The notes beneath the pieces are model-generated. The model was given only the letters and a program-made list of their open reading frames with translations. It did no database searches and had not been told where the DNA came from. Position numbers and translations under genes: made by a program. From an uncultured Lachnospiraceae bacterium (GTDB lineage Bacteria; Bacillota; Clostridia; Lachnospirales; Lachnospiraceae), in assembly GCA_946538525.1 (NCBI GenBank), contig CAMNGU010000014.1:1-33634 (forward strand): 33,634 bases of DNA. Reading direction: 5' to 3'. Positions 14,401 through 22,589 of the stretch are shown here, in pieces; the stretch's first letter is position 1; every line of letters starts with the position of its first letter.

Positions 14401-15522
14401 ATGAAAAAAATGTTTTTAAAAACTAAAAAGCATGTGATAAAGAAAGTTCAGATCATGGCTCTTGCGGCAGCATTAGTATGTTCAACTGCGGGCTGTGGTA
14501 GAAGTGAAAGAGCTTTGGTTAGAATATCCCGTGAGACTTCGGAGGAAAAGGCCTATACCATGACCTATGTTATTAAAGGCGATGTGACCTATCAGTTGGA
14601 GGAAGAACTGAAGCTGGATAACTATGTGGAGATTAAGTACGGCCTTTCCTCCAAGCTGATGGATGCCATGCTTCTGGAGGATATTAAGTTCGAAAAGCTC
14701 TATGTAAGTGTGGGGGATATGGTGAAGGAAGGGGATGTGCTTTTGACCATGAGTTCTGACACACTGGACAGCCAGATTGATCAGTACATAGAACAGAAGG
14801 AGATGGCTGAACTAGAGAAGAGGCATTACAACAACCGGACAGCCATAGATAGTGATGAAGATAATGACATGGCAATAGCCAGCTGTGATGAAAAGATAAA
14901 TGTTGCTGCAGGTTATATAAGTGAGCTGGAACAGAAGAGAGAAAATCTGACAATTAAAGCTGATACTGATGGAAAAATCATCGAAATATCAGATCAGGCA
15001 ATAAGCGGAGCTATCAGTAATACAGATGGATTGCTTACTTTGGCAAGCGGAGATGATACATATTATCTTGAAACAGAAGAGATTACAACGCTGGCTGTTG
15101 GAGATATAGTGACAGCCTCCAATAAAATCTCATCTTACGATGCCGTTGTAATAAACATGGAGAAGAGTTCGGCTGGTACAAAGATATATTTTAAGTTGAT
15201 GGGGCCAACGGGGGCTGTGGAGAATAAAGAAGCGCTTGCAGCGGATCTTGTGAAAAATGCTTCACCAAGCGATGCGGAAACTTCTGAGAAAAATCTGATC
15301 ATCATAAATGGATTGATGGTTCCGGTTGCAGAAGAAACCAGAGAAAATGTTCTCTATGTCGCCACTGAAGCAGTTACCGAAAAGGACGGACATTACTATG
15401 TATTTATGCTGGACGAAAACGGAGCAAGAGTGGCCAGAGAGATAAAGGTGGAAAGCGTACTTGGGGAATATATCATTATCACTGATGGAGTAGTTGAAGG
15501 TGATGAGGTAATTCTCGAATAA
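14401..15522 (+). CDS. Membrane-fusion (HlyD/MacA-like) adaptor lipoprotein
   Basis: This is the first gene of the efflux operon. The 373-residue product has a signal peptide with lipobox TAGC (Cys32), so it should be lipid-anchored outside the membrane. A biotinyl-lipoyl half-motif (LYVSVGDMVKEGDVLLTM, 100-117) leads into a helical hairpin of about 60 residues (120-183), and the second lipoyl half follows (LTIKADTDGKII, 183-194). This is the MacA/HlyD order. A beta-barrel region and a C-terminal membrane-proximal domain (VAREIKVESVLGEYIIITDGVVEGDEVIL) complete the fold. The family forms rings that sit on a MacB-type permease. The ribosome binding site GGAG lies eight bases before ATG 14401. 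The hairpin is shorter than in Gram-negative MacA, as expected without an outer membrane channel. Confidence 0.85.
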   Translation: MKKMFLKTKKHVIKKVQIMALAAALVCSTAGCGRSERALVRISRETSEEKAYTMTYVIKGDVTYQLEEELKLDNYVEIKYGLSSKLMDAMLLEDIKFEKLYVSVGDMVKEGDVLLTMSSDTLDSQIDQYIEQKEMAELEKRHYNNRTAIDSDEDNDMAIASCDEKINVAAGYISELEQKRENLTIKADTDGKIIEISDQAISGAISNTDGLLTLASGDDTYYLETEEITTLAVGDIVTASNKISSYDAVVINMEKSSAGTKIYFKLMGPTGAVENKEALAADLVKNASPSDAETSEKNLIIINGLMVPVAEETRENVLYVATEAVTEKDGHYYVFMLDENGARVAREIKVESVLGEYIIITDGVVEGDEVILE

Positions 15523-15561
15523 GTTAGAACTTAGTGAAGCCAGTAATATAGGGAAAGCATT

Positions 15562-17862
15562 ATGAAGAAAAATATACTAAAAATCAGAATAGCTGGAAAG
15601 CCTAAGAAAATCCTGGCTGGAGTCTTGGTGCTTCTAATAACACTATCCTCATTTACAGGTTGTGGTAAAAAGATCTATGAAGAGCCGGAACTTATGGAAT
15701 CTATGGTTGTGGCTAAGATATTCAGACATCCAGAGGTTCGTGATCTGAAAGAGGTGAACAGCTATGAGGGAGTTGTTGTACCAAAGGATTATCCTGTGTT
15801 TTATAAAAACATAACCAGGCTCAGCAGTATAGAAGTGAAGGTTGGAGACTATGTCGAAAGAGGCGATGTTATAGCCTACGGAGTGGTTGAAAATTATGGA
15901 AATACTTCAGAAGATTGGGCAAATATGATTTCAAATGAAACTACTGTCCAAGGTCTTCAGAACAATATAACTAATGATCAGATTGAGTTGGAAAATATAA
16001 ATAGAAAGTCTTCTTCGGAAAGTGGTAACAGTGAGGGGGTTGCAGAAGCAGATAAGCAGATCTCTCTCTTTGGGGAGGATAAAAGATATAATAATGAGCT
16101 GTCGGACTACAAGGTGGGAAGATATACAAAGGCCAAGGCTGTACAGACTGCTAAAGAGGAAGAAGCAGTTCTGGTGGCAGACCATTCGGGATATGTGACA
16201 TTTATCAAGGACATCAGTACTGACGATATGGCGAAGGCATATGAAAATGTGGCAGTTATATCTGATATGAAGGAACTGTATATCCAAGCTGAAGGAATAA
16301 GTGATGATGAGTATACCTGTGAGGACTGTGAAGAGAAATACACTTACATGGATGGAAAGAAGGTTCCAATAAAGGAACTGGACTATGCTGATGACATGAA
16401 GAGTCTTGCAGAGGTTACTAAGAATAAACTTCCTATGAGATTTACAGCATCAGCTGATTTAAAGGCTGGTGACAATATGCTACTGGTATTTAAGAAGACA
16501 AAGGCAGAAAAGGTTTTGGCTGTGGGAAGTGGAGCGGTTATATCTGAAGGACTTAGCCGTTATGTTTATGTCAGAAAAGATGGAGAGGATATTGAGAAAA
16601 GGACTGTTGAGGTAGGTTACAGCAATGGTAATTATACAGAAATAATATATGGACTGACTGAAGAGGATGAGGTTTACTATCCACTGAATCAGTTTTATCC
16701 AGTGAATTATAAAGAGATGGAAATTACTACTGGAGATGTGTCGGTTAGTGCCATGAGTAAGTTCATTCTTGGAAAGAATTCTAATATTAGAGGTTACTAT
16801 ACAGATTATCCGGGACAACTTCAGGAGATATGTGTATCCCAGGATGATGAGGTTAAGAAGGGGGATCTGCTCTTCACCTATACCACTGAAAATACTTCAG
16901 CGAAGATAAAGGAAGTAACTGAGAGCATTAAGGTTCTGAAAGAAAACCATGTCAGCACCTTAGAGATGTATGATGGAATGAAGGAAGCCTACGAGCAAAA
17001 TGATACTGGTGTGAGCACTATGGGAACAGTTGAAGGTGCAACAGTTGGAGACGCATTTTCCAAGGAAAAGCATGATCTGAATTTTGAGATAATCGATTAC
17101 CGTATACAGATTGAAAATGTGAATTATGAATATAGTCTGAAAACTCTGACAGCCAGATATAATGAGCTGACAAAGGATAACGATGGTTCTGGACTTATTA
17201 GTGTATATGCTGAGAAGGATGGAATAATAAAAAATGTGGATGATGAAGCTGTTGCTGGCAAGGTGTTTAAAGATAGACAGTACATCGTATCCATTGCTGA
17301 GCCTGGGGTAAATGAAACTCTGGTGCAGATGAGAGAGATGAAGACTTCGGCTTATGGGGGAACAGAACCGGAACCAACTGGGGACTTTAAGGCTGCTCCT
17401 GTGGGAAAATCACTTAATGTGAAGATTGGCAACCGAGAAATGACTGGAAGAGCCATAGGCGTTAATGGAAATAAAACAGTGTATGACACATATTCAGATG
17501 GGAAGCCAGTATTTACAACCTGTACACCGGGATCAGAATATAGAGATCAGTTCTATGCTGAAGTAGATGGTGAGATTGATTATGAAGCTGCCCTTAGAGA
17601 TAAGAACAGCGTAGAGATAACATTTTTAACAAAAGATTATAAAGGCATTCCCCTGTTAGATAAGGGAGTCATCTATACCACTTACATAGGAGATAAACCT
17701 AGGTATTATGTATGGAAGGAAGAGGGTGGCGAATTGGTAATGCAGTATATAACTATCGTGAGTCTGGGAGATGATAATACAGGTGAAGTGGCAGTTATAG
17801 ATGGAGTGAATGTGGGAGATAAGATAATTCGTGAAGTGACACCCGTTGTTGAGGAGGAATAA
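15562..17862 (+). CDS. Tandem (double) membrane-fusion adaptor lipoprotein
   Basis: This 766-residue lipoprotein (lipobox FTGC, Cys34) seems to hold two adaptor units in one chain. Unit 1 has lipoyl halves at about 88-105 (SIEVKVGDYVERGDVIAY) and 203-215 (LVADHSGYVTFI). Unit 2 has them at about 420-438 (LQEICVSQDDEVKKGDLLF) and 546-559 (ISVYAEKDGIIKNV), and each pair encloses a helical stretch. Each unit ends in a beta-rich part with a typical YGLTEEDEVYY or DGVNVGDKII closing motif. A CEDC pair (Cys253, Cys256) is inserted in unit 1. The gene follows the single adaptor by 39 bases and overlaps the permease by one base (TAATG), so adaptor and permease are translationally coupled. Ordinary adaptors are about half this length. 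Confidence 0.8.
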   Translation: MKKNILKIRIAGKPKKILAGVLVLLITLSSFTGCGKKIYEEPELMESMVVAKIFRHPEVRDLKEVNSYEGVVVPKDYPVFYKNITRLSSIEVKVGDYVERGDVIAYGVVENYGNTSEDWANMISNETTVQGLQNNITNDQIELENINRKSSSESGNSEGVAEADKQISLFGEDKRYNNELSDYKVGRYTKAKAVQTAKEEEAVLVADHSGYVTFIKDISTDDMAKAYENVAVISDMKELYIQAEGISDDEYTCEDCEEKYTYMDGKKVPIKELDYADDMKSLAEVTKNKLPMRFTASADLKAGDNMLLVFKKTKAEKVLAVGSGAVISEGLSRYVYVRKDGEDIEKRTVEVGYSNGNYTEIIYGLTEEDEVYYPLNQFYPVNYKEMEITTGDVSVSAMSKFILGKNSNIRGYYTDYPGQLQEICVSQDDEVKKGDLLFTYTTENTSAKIKEVTESIKVLKENHVSTLEMYDGMKEAYEQNDTGVSTMGTVEGATVGDAFSKEKHDLNFEIIDYRIQIENVNYEYSLKTLTARYNELTKDNDGSGLISVYAEKDGIIKNVDDEAVAGKVFKDRQYIVSIAEPGVNETLVQMREMKTSAYGGTEPEPTGDFKAAPVGKSLNVKIGNREMTGRAIGVNGNKTVYDTYSDGKPVFTTCTPGSEYRDQFYAEVDGEIDYEAALRDKNSVEITFLTKDYKGIPLLDKGVIYTTYIGDKPRYYVWKEEGGELVMQYITIVSLGDDNTGEVAVIDGVNVGDKIIREVTPVVEEE

Positions 17863-20669
17863 TGCTTCAGTTTATAACGAAAAAAATAAGAAGTCAGAGG
17901 CTGCTGAACGGCTGTCTCTTCCTCGGAATAATGATACTGGTAGCAGTTCTTTCTTTGATACCCATGTTTGAGAAGGGCGCTCTGGATGATGTAATCCTTT
18001 ATAACTTTGAGGATAAGGCGTTGGAGACGAATCAGTATCCGGCAGTTATCTCTCGAAGCGATAAGCTGGAGTCAGAAGAAGTGGCCAGTCTTTCAGATGT
18101 GGATGTAGTAATCAAGGGCTATACAGATAGATGGAATAAATATATTGAGCTTCCTGTTCTAAGTCGTCAGGTTATATACACATTATCTGCAGGAAGAATG
18201 TCAGCGAACCTTGTGGGTAAGGAAAAGTCCATTAATATTGTGGCAGTGGATGATGACAGCGAACATCTTAAACTGATAGATTCAGAAAATGGACTTTCAA
18301 AGGATGCTTCTGCCATTAAAGGCTATGTAAAGAAATCCACCATGGATGACATGTCACTAACAGTTGGTGAGACTCTAGAGTTTGAGTATCTAAAGGATGC
18401 AAAGGGAAATAGTCTCAGTCTGGTTATCTCAGGAGTGGCAGAAGCTGAGGACACAGGAGATTATTTCTGGTTCGATGGTACCCAAGGAATAGGAAGCGTC
18501 ATAGTTGTTTCAAAAGAGAATCTGGAAAATATAGTTCAGAACTATGAAGTTGACGGCATAGAATATAAGGTGAGTGAGGTTCTGGATTATAGAGGAATCA
18601 CATCCAATAACATCCGTGCCATCTATGACTATATAAAGCAGTTTGAAAAGAATGAAAAAAAGTTTAAATCAAGTTTTACAGAATTATTGGAGGATTATTT
18701 CGAAACTCAGAAGATGGTAAAGGTGGTTATTATTTCAATACTTACTCCACTTCTAGTGTTGCTGCTGATATTTATCTACATGGTATCAGACAGACTCCGC
18801 ACATATGAGGAGCCGGAGATAAATGTTTTAAGAAGCCGTGGTATATCCAGAAAGACCATCATAAGACAGTATCTCACACAGTTCTTCCTAATCATAACCG
18901 CGACTCTTCCTATTGGAGTGTTGCTAGGATTTCTGATGTGCAAGCTGGGAGCTTCCTCAGTGGATTTCCTTACCTTTAGTATCAGAAATACAGATGTTTA
19001 TACATTTAGATTTGAAGTGCTGGGATATATGCTTATTGCTTATCCTGTGGCAGGGCTTCTCATGATACTTCCAATTATAAGTGCTTCAAAAAATACGGTA
19101 CTTGCAAATAAGGGAAAGAAACATATTTCCAAGAAGAACTTTGTGGAAAGATATTTCCTAGACATAATCATTTTAGCAATTGCAGTCTATCTTCTGTATA
19201 ACTACACAAAGCAGAGAGATGTGATGGTAACAGATATAATGTCTGGTAAATCTGTGGATCCTATGATTCTGATAGATGCGGAACTTTTTACATTTGGAGC
19301 AGCATTTTTACTTATCCGTCTTACTAGGCTCGCCATAACAGCAATTTACAAGGTGGGTAAGAAGAAGTGGAAGCCAGAAACTCTGGCAGCTTTCCTTGAG
19401 GTTATGAAGACCAGAAGAAAGTCCTGGGTGATATCGGTTTTTCTGATAATAACCATTGCTATGGGAATCTACAGCGCCAATCTGGCGAAGACAGTAAACG
19501 CTAATAAGCGGGAGAGGCTTGTTAACGACATTGGTACTGACTGCGTTATGACTCCTCTCAGCCGAGTGGTAGCATCTGGAAATGAGAGAGAGGCCTGGAC
19601 GGTATCGACTCCTGAATACAGTTCCCTACTTAAGTTGAAAGAAGAGGGACTGGCCACAGAGATGACTCGGGTGTATAGAACTAATAAGCTTAATATTCAA
19701 ACAAAAAAAGGAAAAGTAAAGGATGCTGAACTTCTGGGTGTAGACACCAAGGGGATAGGAAAGAGCTCCACCTTCGATATTATGAATAATGATCATCACT
19801 GGTTTGATGATCTGAATGCGCTGGCTTCTGTAAGTAATGGAGCAGTCATTTCCAAAAATATGGCAGATGATTATGGTGTGAAAGTTGGTGATACTCTAGA
19901 GTTGAAGCTTGAATCTGCTTATTCAGATGATGATAAGACAATATACGCCATGAATGTTCAGGTTGTAGGTGTGTTAGATACATTTCCATCCTTTAATCAA
20001 TACTTTTATACAGATAATGTGACTGGAACTAAGGATGAAAATGAGAGATGTCTGGTGGTTATAAATGAAGCTGAGATGAAATTGGGGTATGGTGAACTTC
20101 CTCCTGAAGTCTGGATGAAACTGGCAGATGGAGTGACAGTTTCTGACATTCAGGACTGTATGGATAAAGAAGGGGTTCTGGTTCAAAGTATTGTAGGACT
20201 GGATGAAGAGATTGATAAAACCTTTGGTTCAGCAATGCTCCTAATCACCAACGGACTCTTCAATATAAGCTTTATCATTTCCATGATCGTATGTGTTATA
20301 GGCTTCCTGATATACTGGCTCACATCCATATATTCGAGACAACTCTATTTCGGAGTGTATCGTGCCATGGGAATGGGTATGAAGCGTATCAATAAAATGC
20401 TTGTGAAGGAGCACATCCTTAGCACTATGACTTCCCTTGTTTCGTCAGTGCTGGTAGGTATACTTACCTCAGTACTTTTCACAAGAATCATAAGCTGTAT
20501 ATATCTTCCTGAGAAGCATAGTATTCCGCTGAAGGTTTTTATATCATATCAAGGGTTTATCCGTATTGCTGTGGTTATGATAATTGCAATAGCAGTATGT
20601 ATGATCATAATTAGAAGATTTATAAAAACTCTCAACATAACCGAAGCTATTAAGTTAGGGGAGGATTAG
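17862..20669 (+). CDS. FtsX/MacB-type ABC permease, ten membrane segments
   Basis: The 935-residue permease has membrane segments near 14-36, 287-308, 340-363, 386-408, 430-449, 475-496, 522-543, 795-822, 857-881 and 897-919. Two large extracellular domains lie at about 37-286 and 544-794, so each half has one ectodomain and one FtsX core. The cytoplasmic coupling motifs EEPEINVLRSRGISRKTI and YFGVYRAMGMGMKRI are visible in the first and second FtsX cores. Two FtsX cores in one chain mean a single copy could make a full transporter with two ATPases. Permeases of this type move lipoproteins, peptides or drugs by mechanotransmission and do not form a classical channel. No ATP-binding domain is present; the likely partners are the ATPases at 27670 and 28410. 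Confidence 0.88.
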   Translation: MLQFITKKIRSQRLLNGCLFLGIMILVAVLSLIPMFEKGALDDVILYNFEDKALETNQYPAVISRSDKLESEEVASLSDVDVVIKGYTDRWNKYIELPVLSRQVIYTLSAGRMSANLVGKEKSINIVAVDDDSEHLKLIDSENGLSKDASAIKGYVKKSTMDDMSLTVGETLEFEYLKDAKGNSLSLVISGVAEAEDTGDYFWFDGTQGIGSVIVVSKENLENIVQNYEVDGIEYKVSEVLDYRGITSNNIRAIYDYIKQFEKNEKKFKSSFTELLEDYFETQKMVKVVIISILTPLLVLLLIFIYMVSDRLRTYEEPEINVLRSRGISRKTIIRQYLTQFFLIITATLPIGVLLGFLMCKLGASSVDFLTFSIRNTDVYTFRFEVLGYMLIAYPVAGLLMILPIISASKNTVLANKGKKHISKKNFVERYFLDIIILAIAVYLLYNYTKQRDVMVTDIMSGKSVDPMILIDAELFTFGAAFLLIRLTRLAITAIYKVGKKKWKPETLAAFLEVMKTRRKSWVISVFLIITIAMGIYSANLAKTVNANKRERLVNDIGTDCVMTPLSRVVASGNEREAWTVSTPEYSSLLKLKEEGLATEMTRVYRTNKLNIQTKKGKVKDAELLGVDTKGIGKSSTFDIMNNDHHWFDDLNALASVSNGAVISKNMADDYGVKVGDTLELKLESAYSDDDKTIYAMNVQVVGVLDTFPSFNQYFYTDNVTGTKDENERCLVVINEAEMKLGYGELPPEVWMKLADGVTVSDIQDCMDKEGVLVQSIVGLDEEIDKTFGSAMLLITNGLFNISFIISMIVCVIGFLIYWLTSIYSRQLYFGVYRAMGMGMKRINKMLVKEHILSTMTSLVSSVLVGILTSVLFTRIISCIYLPEKHSIPLKVFISYQGFIRIAVVMIIAIAVCMIIIRRFIKTLNITEAIKLGED

Positions 20670-20698
20670 AATTTATATAAAAATATTTAAAGCTGAAT

Positions 20699-20733
20699 GG
20701 TAAAAGTTAAAGGTTAAGGTAAAAGGTTAAGGG
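20699..20733 (+). repeat. GGTAAAAGGTTAA-type repeats before the first lipoprotein gene
   Basis: Imperfect copies of GGTAAAAGGTTAA run through this leader. The complete 13-mer at 20718-20730 occurs again at 22501-22513, before the paralogous gene. This probably records the gene duplication. Confidence 0.65.
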
Positions 20734-20738
20734 ATAAT

Positions 20739-20808
20739 ATGATAAGAAAAAATATGATAAAAAATATAATAAGAAAAAATATAATAAGAAAATATACGAT
20801 AAAAAACA
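20739..20808 (+). repeat. AT-rich tandem repeat of about 15 bp at the lipoprotein A start
   Basis: Repeats close to AATATAATAAGAAAA encode IRKN/IIRK-like blocks. The period is a multiple of three, so changes in number lengthen or shorten the N-terminus without shifting the frame. Confidence 0.65.
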
Positions 20809-22493
20809 TGAAGATAAGAAGTGGGAAAATAATGACCTCACTGCTAATTGGAATCATGCTTCTATCAACTGTGGGATGCCAGAAGAAAGCAGAAAAGATA
20901 GAAGGGTTTGATGAGTCTGCCTCAGATAATGAGTCGAAGGCTGAAATATCTTCTGAATCCGGTGGCTCAAAGGTTGTGGAGTATGAAAACTGGAGTGATT
21001 CTCTAAGTGGAACTGGCTTTGAATCTGTGGAAGTGGAGACGGCCATGAGAACAGATTATGATCTAGATAATCTTTCGACTCTTACAGTAAGGTTTCAGGA
21101 GTTCAATAAAGACTATACCAGGGAGATGATCGAAACAGTTTTTGATTCTGATGATGTGGAGGTGTACGACTTCAACAAACCCACCAAAAGAGTTTACGAT
21201 GATCTTTTGACGGTATATAACGAAGTGGCTTCAATGTATGATCTGATGGAGAAAAAGAATCCTAATTCCCTGAAATATGCACCAGACGAATATATGACAA
21301 ATACAGGGTATTGGGCATTGACTGAGGTGACTGAACCGAATTTGGTTAAAAGAGAGGATATAGAAGAAGAGATTAATAAACTGGAAAGTGAAAAGGAGAG
21401 TGCACCTGAAAGTATAGAAAATGATTATTCCTACCAGGGCTATATTGGTCAGATAGGTGGTGAAGATTATTATATGTATTTTGGAAATAGAGAATATGAT
21501 GAGTATATGAATTCTCCAGAAACTACTCAGTTTAATGGGAGGGTTATAACCATTATGAGGAAATCTCTTGAAGAGGCGTTTAATGGGAATGATGATCATA
21601 TTTTTCTAGAAGAAAATGCATATTCGGAGTCAGGTGTTGATGAGGCTTTTGATTCAGGAGTTGTTTCCAAAATGGATGCAATTGTGGAAATGGAAACATC
21701 TTTGATTAAAGATGTGGATAATCCTGATGAAATGAATAATTATCGTGAAGAAGCAGAAAACTTTCTTTCTAAGTTGGGGTATTCGGAATATAAACTTACT
21801 GGGGAATCCAATGTTAACTGGGGGAATCAGGTTTCCAACGGATTTCTATATAAAAGGAATATTCCAATGTCAGTGTATTCCATTATGCAGTCAGATGGTG
21901 TGAGACTTAGATATTCTCTGGAGATTGATGGTACAGATAAACTTTTATATAACGATGTACAGCTTCCGTCCTATGCAGAGAGTGATACGCTGGATATCAA
22001 ATCCTATGTGGATGTAATAGTGAATGACAAGGGAATTCTTTGTTGTCAGATATTTAATCCGGCAAAGGTTATTAAGGAGGACTCGGTTGAAAGAGTGCTG
22101 GATAATAGTTCCGTTATAGACATTGTAAAGGATAGTGTTAATGACAAGTCAGTCTGGAATATTCCTGCAGGTCGTGAGGTGAAAAATACCAAGATAACAA
22201 ATGAAAAACTAGTGAGCTTTCCAGTTAGATCTAAAGAGGATGCCAGTGAATATACATTTGTTCCATGTTACATGTTCTATTCACAACTGGATGAGGATTC
22301 CTGGTATGGAGGTTCCATAATCCCGGCTGCTTCCTATACTGATTATCCATTTATTCTGATAAATGCCATCGATGGAAGTTTTGTAAAGGTGGAAGATGAA
22401 TTAACCGACTATCCATCAGGCTGGGACAATGGAAATGTGGGATATACCAGTTACAAACTGGGAACCTGGACAAGATTTATTAAAGAAGATTAA
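20739..22493 (+). CDS. Lipoprotein of unknown function, paralogue A
   Basis: The 584-residue product has a lipobox STVGC (Cys47), so it is probably anchored outside the membrane. I do not recognise a known fold. An acidic, Ser-rich spacer follows the cysteine. A block starting YENWSDSLSG and containing PESIENDYSYQGYIGQIGG, YYMYFGN and PFILINAIDGSFVKVEDEL is shared with the next gene, which identifies tandem paralogues. The start at 20739 has a good AAGGG ribosome binding site five bases away, but the first 23 residues are Lys/Asn/Ile repeats from an AT-rich 15-bp DNA repeat. ATG 20808, which would give a normal signal peptide, lacks such a site. The many acidic and aromatic residues suit extracellular ligand binding. 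It may be a substrate-binding or sensor-ligand subunit of the efflux system; that is inference. Confidence 0.8.
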   Translation: MIRKNMIKNIIRKNIIRKYTIKNMKIRSGKIMTSLLIGIMLLSTVGCQKKAEKIEGFDESASDNESKAEISSESGGSKVVEYENWSDSLSGTGFESVEVETAMRTDYDLDNLSTLTVRFQEFNKDYTREMIETVFDSDDVEVYDFNKPTKRVYDDLLTVYNEVASMYDLMEKKNPNSLKYAPDEYMTNTGYWALTEVTEPNLVKREDIEEEINKLESEKESAPESIENDYSYQGYIGQIGGEDYYMYFGNREYDEYMNSPETTQFNGRVITIMRKSLEEAFNGNDDHIFLEENAYSESGVDEAFDSGVVSKMDAIVEMETSLIKDVDNPDEMNNYREEAENFLSKLGYSEYKLTGESNVNWGNQVSNGFLYKRNIPMSVYSIMQSDGVRLRYSLEIDGTDKLLYNDVQLPSYAESDTLDIKSYVDVIVNDKGILCCQIFNPAKVIKEDSVERVLDNSSVIDIVKDSVNDKSVWNIPAGREVKNTKITNEKLVSFPVRSKEDASEYTFVPCYMFYSQLDEDSWYGGSIIPAASYTDYPFILINAIDGSFVKVEDELTDYPSGWDNGNVGYTSYKLGTWTRFIKED

Positions 22494-22500
22494 ATAAATT

Positions 22501-22513
22501 GGTAAAAGGTTAA
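22501..22513 (+). repeat. Second copy of the 13-mer GGTAAAAGGTTAA
   Basis: This is identical to 20718-20730 and lies before lipoprotein paralogue B, in the same relative place. Confidence 0.7.
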
Positions 22514-22589
22514 AATGGATAACCAATGGGTAAAGGTTGAAACATAAAGAAAAAGATTAAAGATAAAAAAAATAAAAGAGGTTAGGAGA

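Noticed and set aside
16107-16343. Minus-strand reading frame within the tandem adaptor gene
   Set aside because: Low-complexity Ser-rich translation on the opposite strand of a well-supported gene, with no ribosome binding site; typical of a shadow frame.
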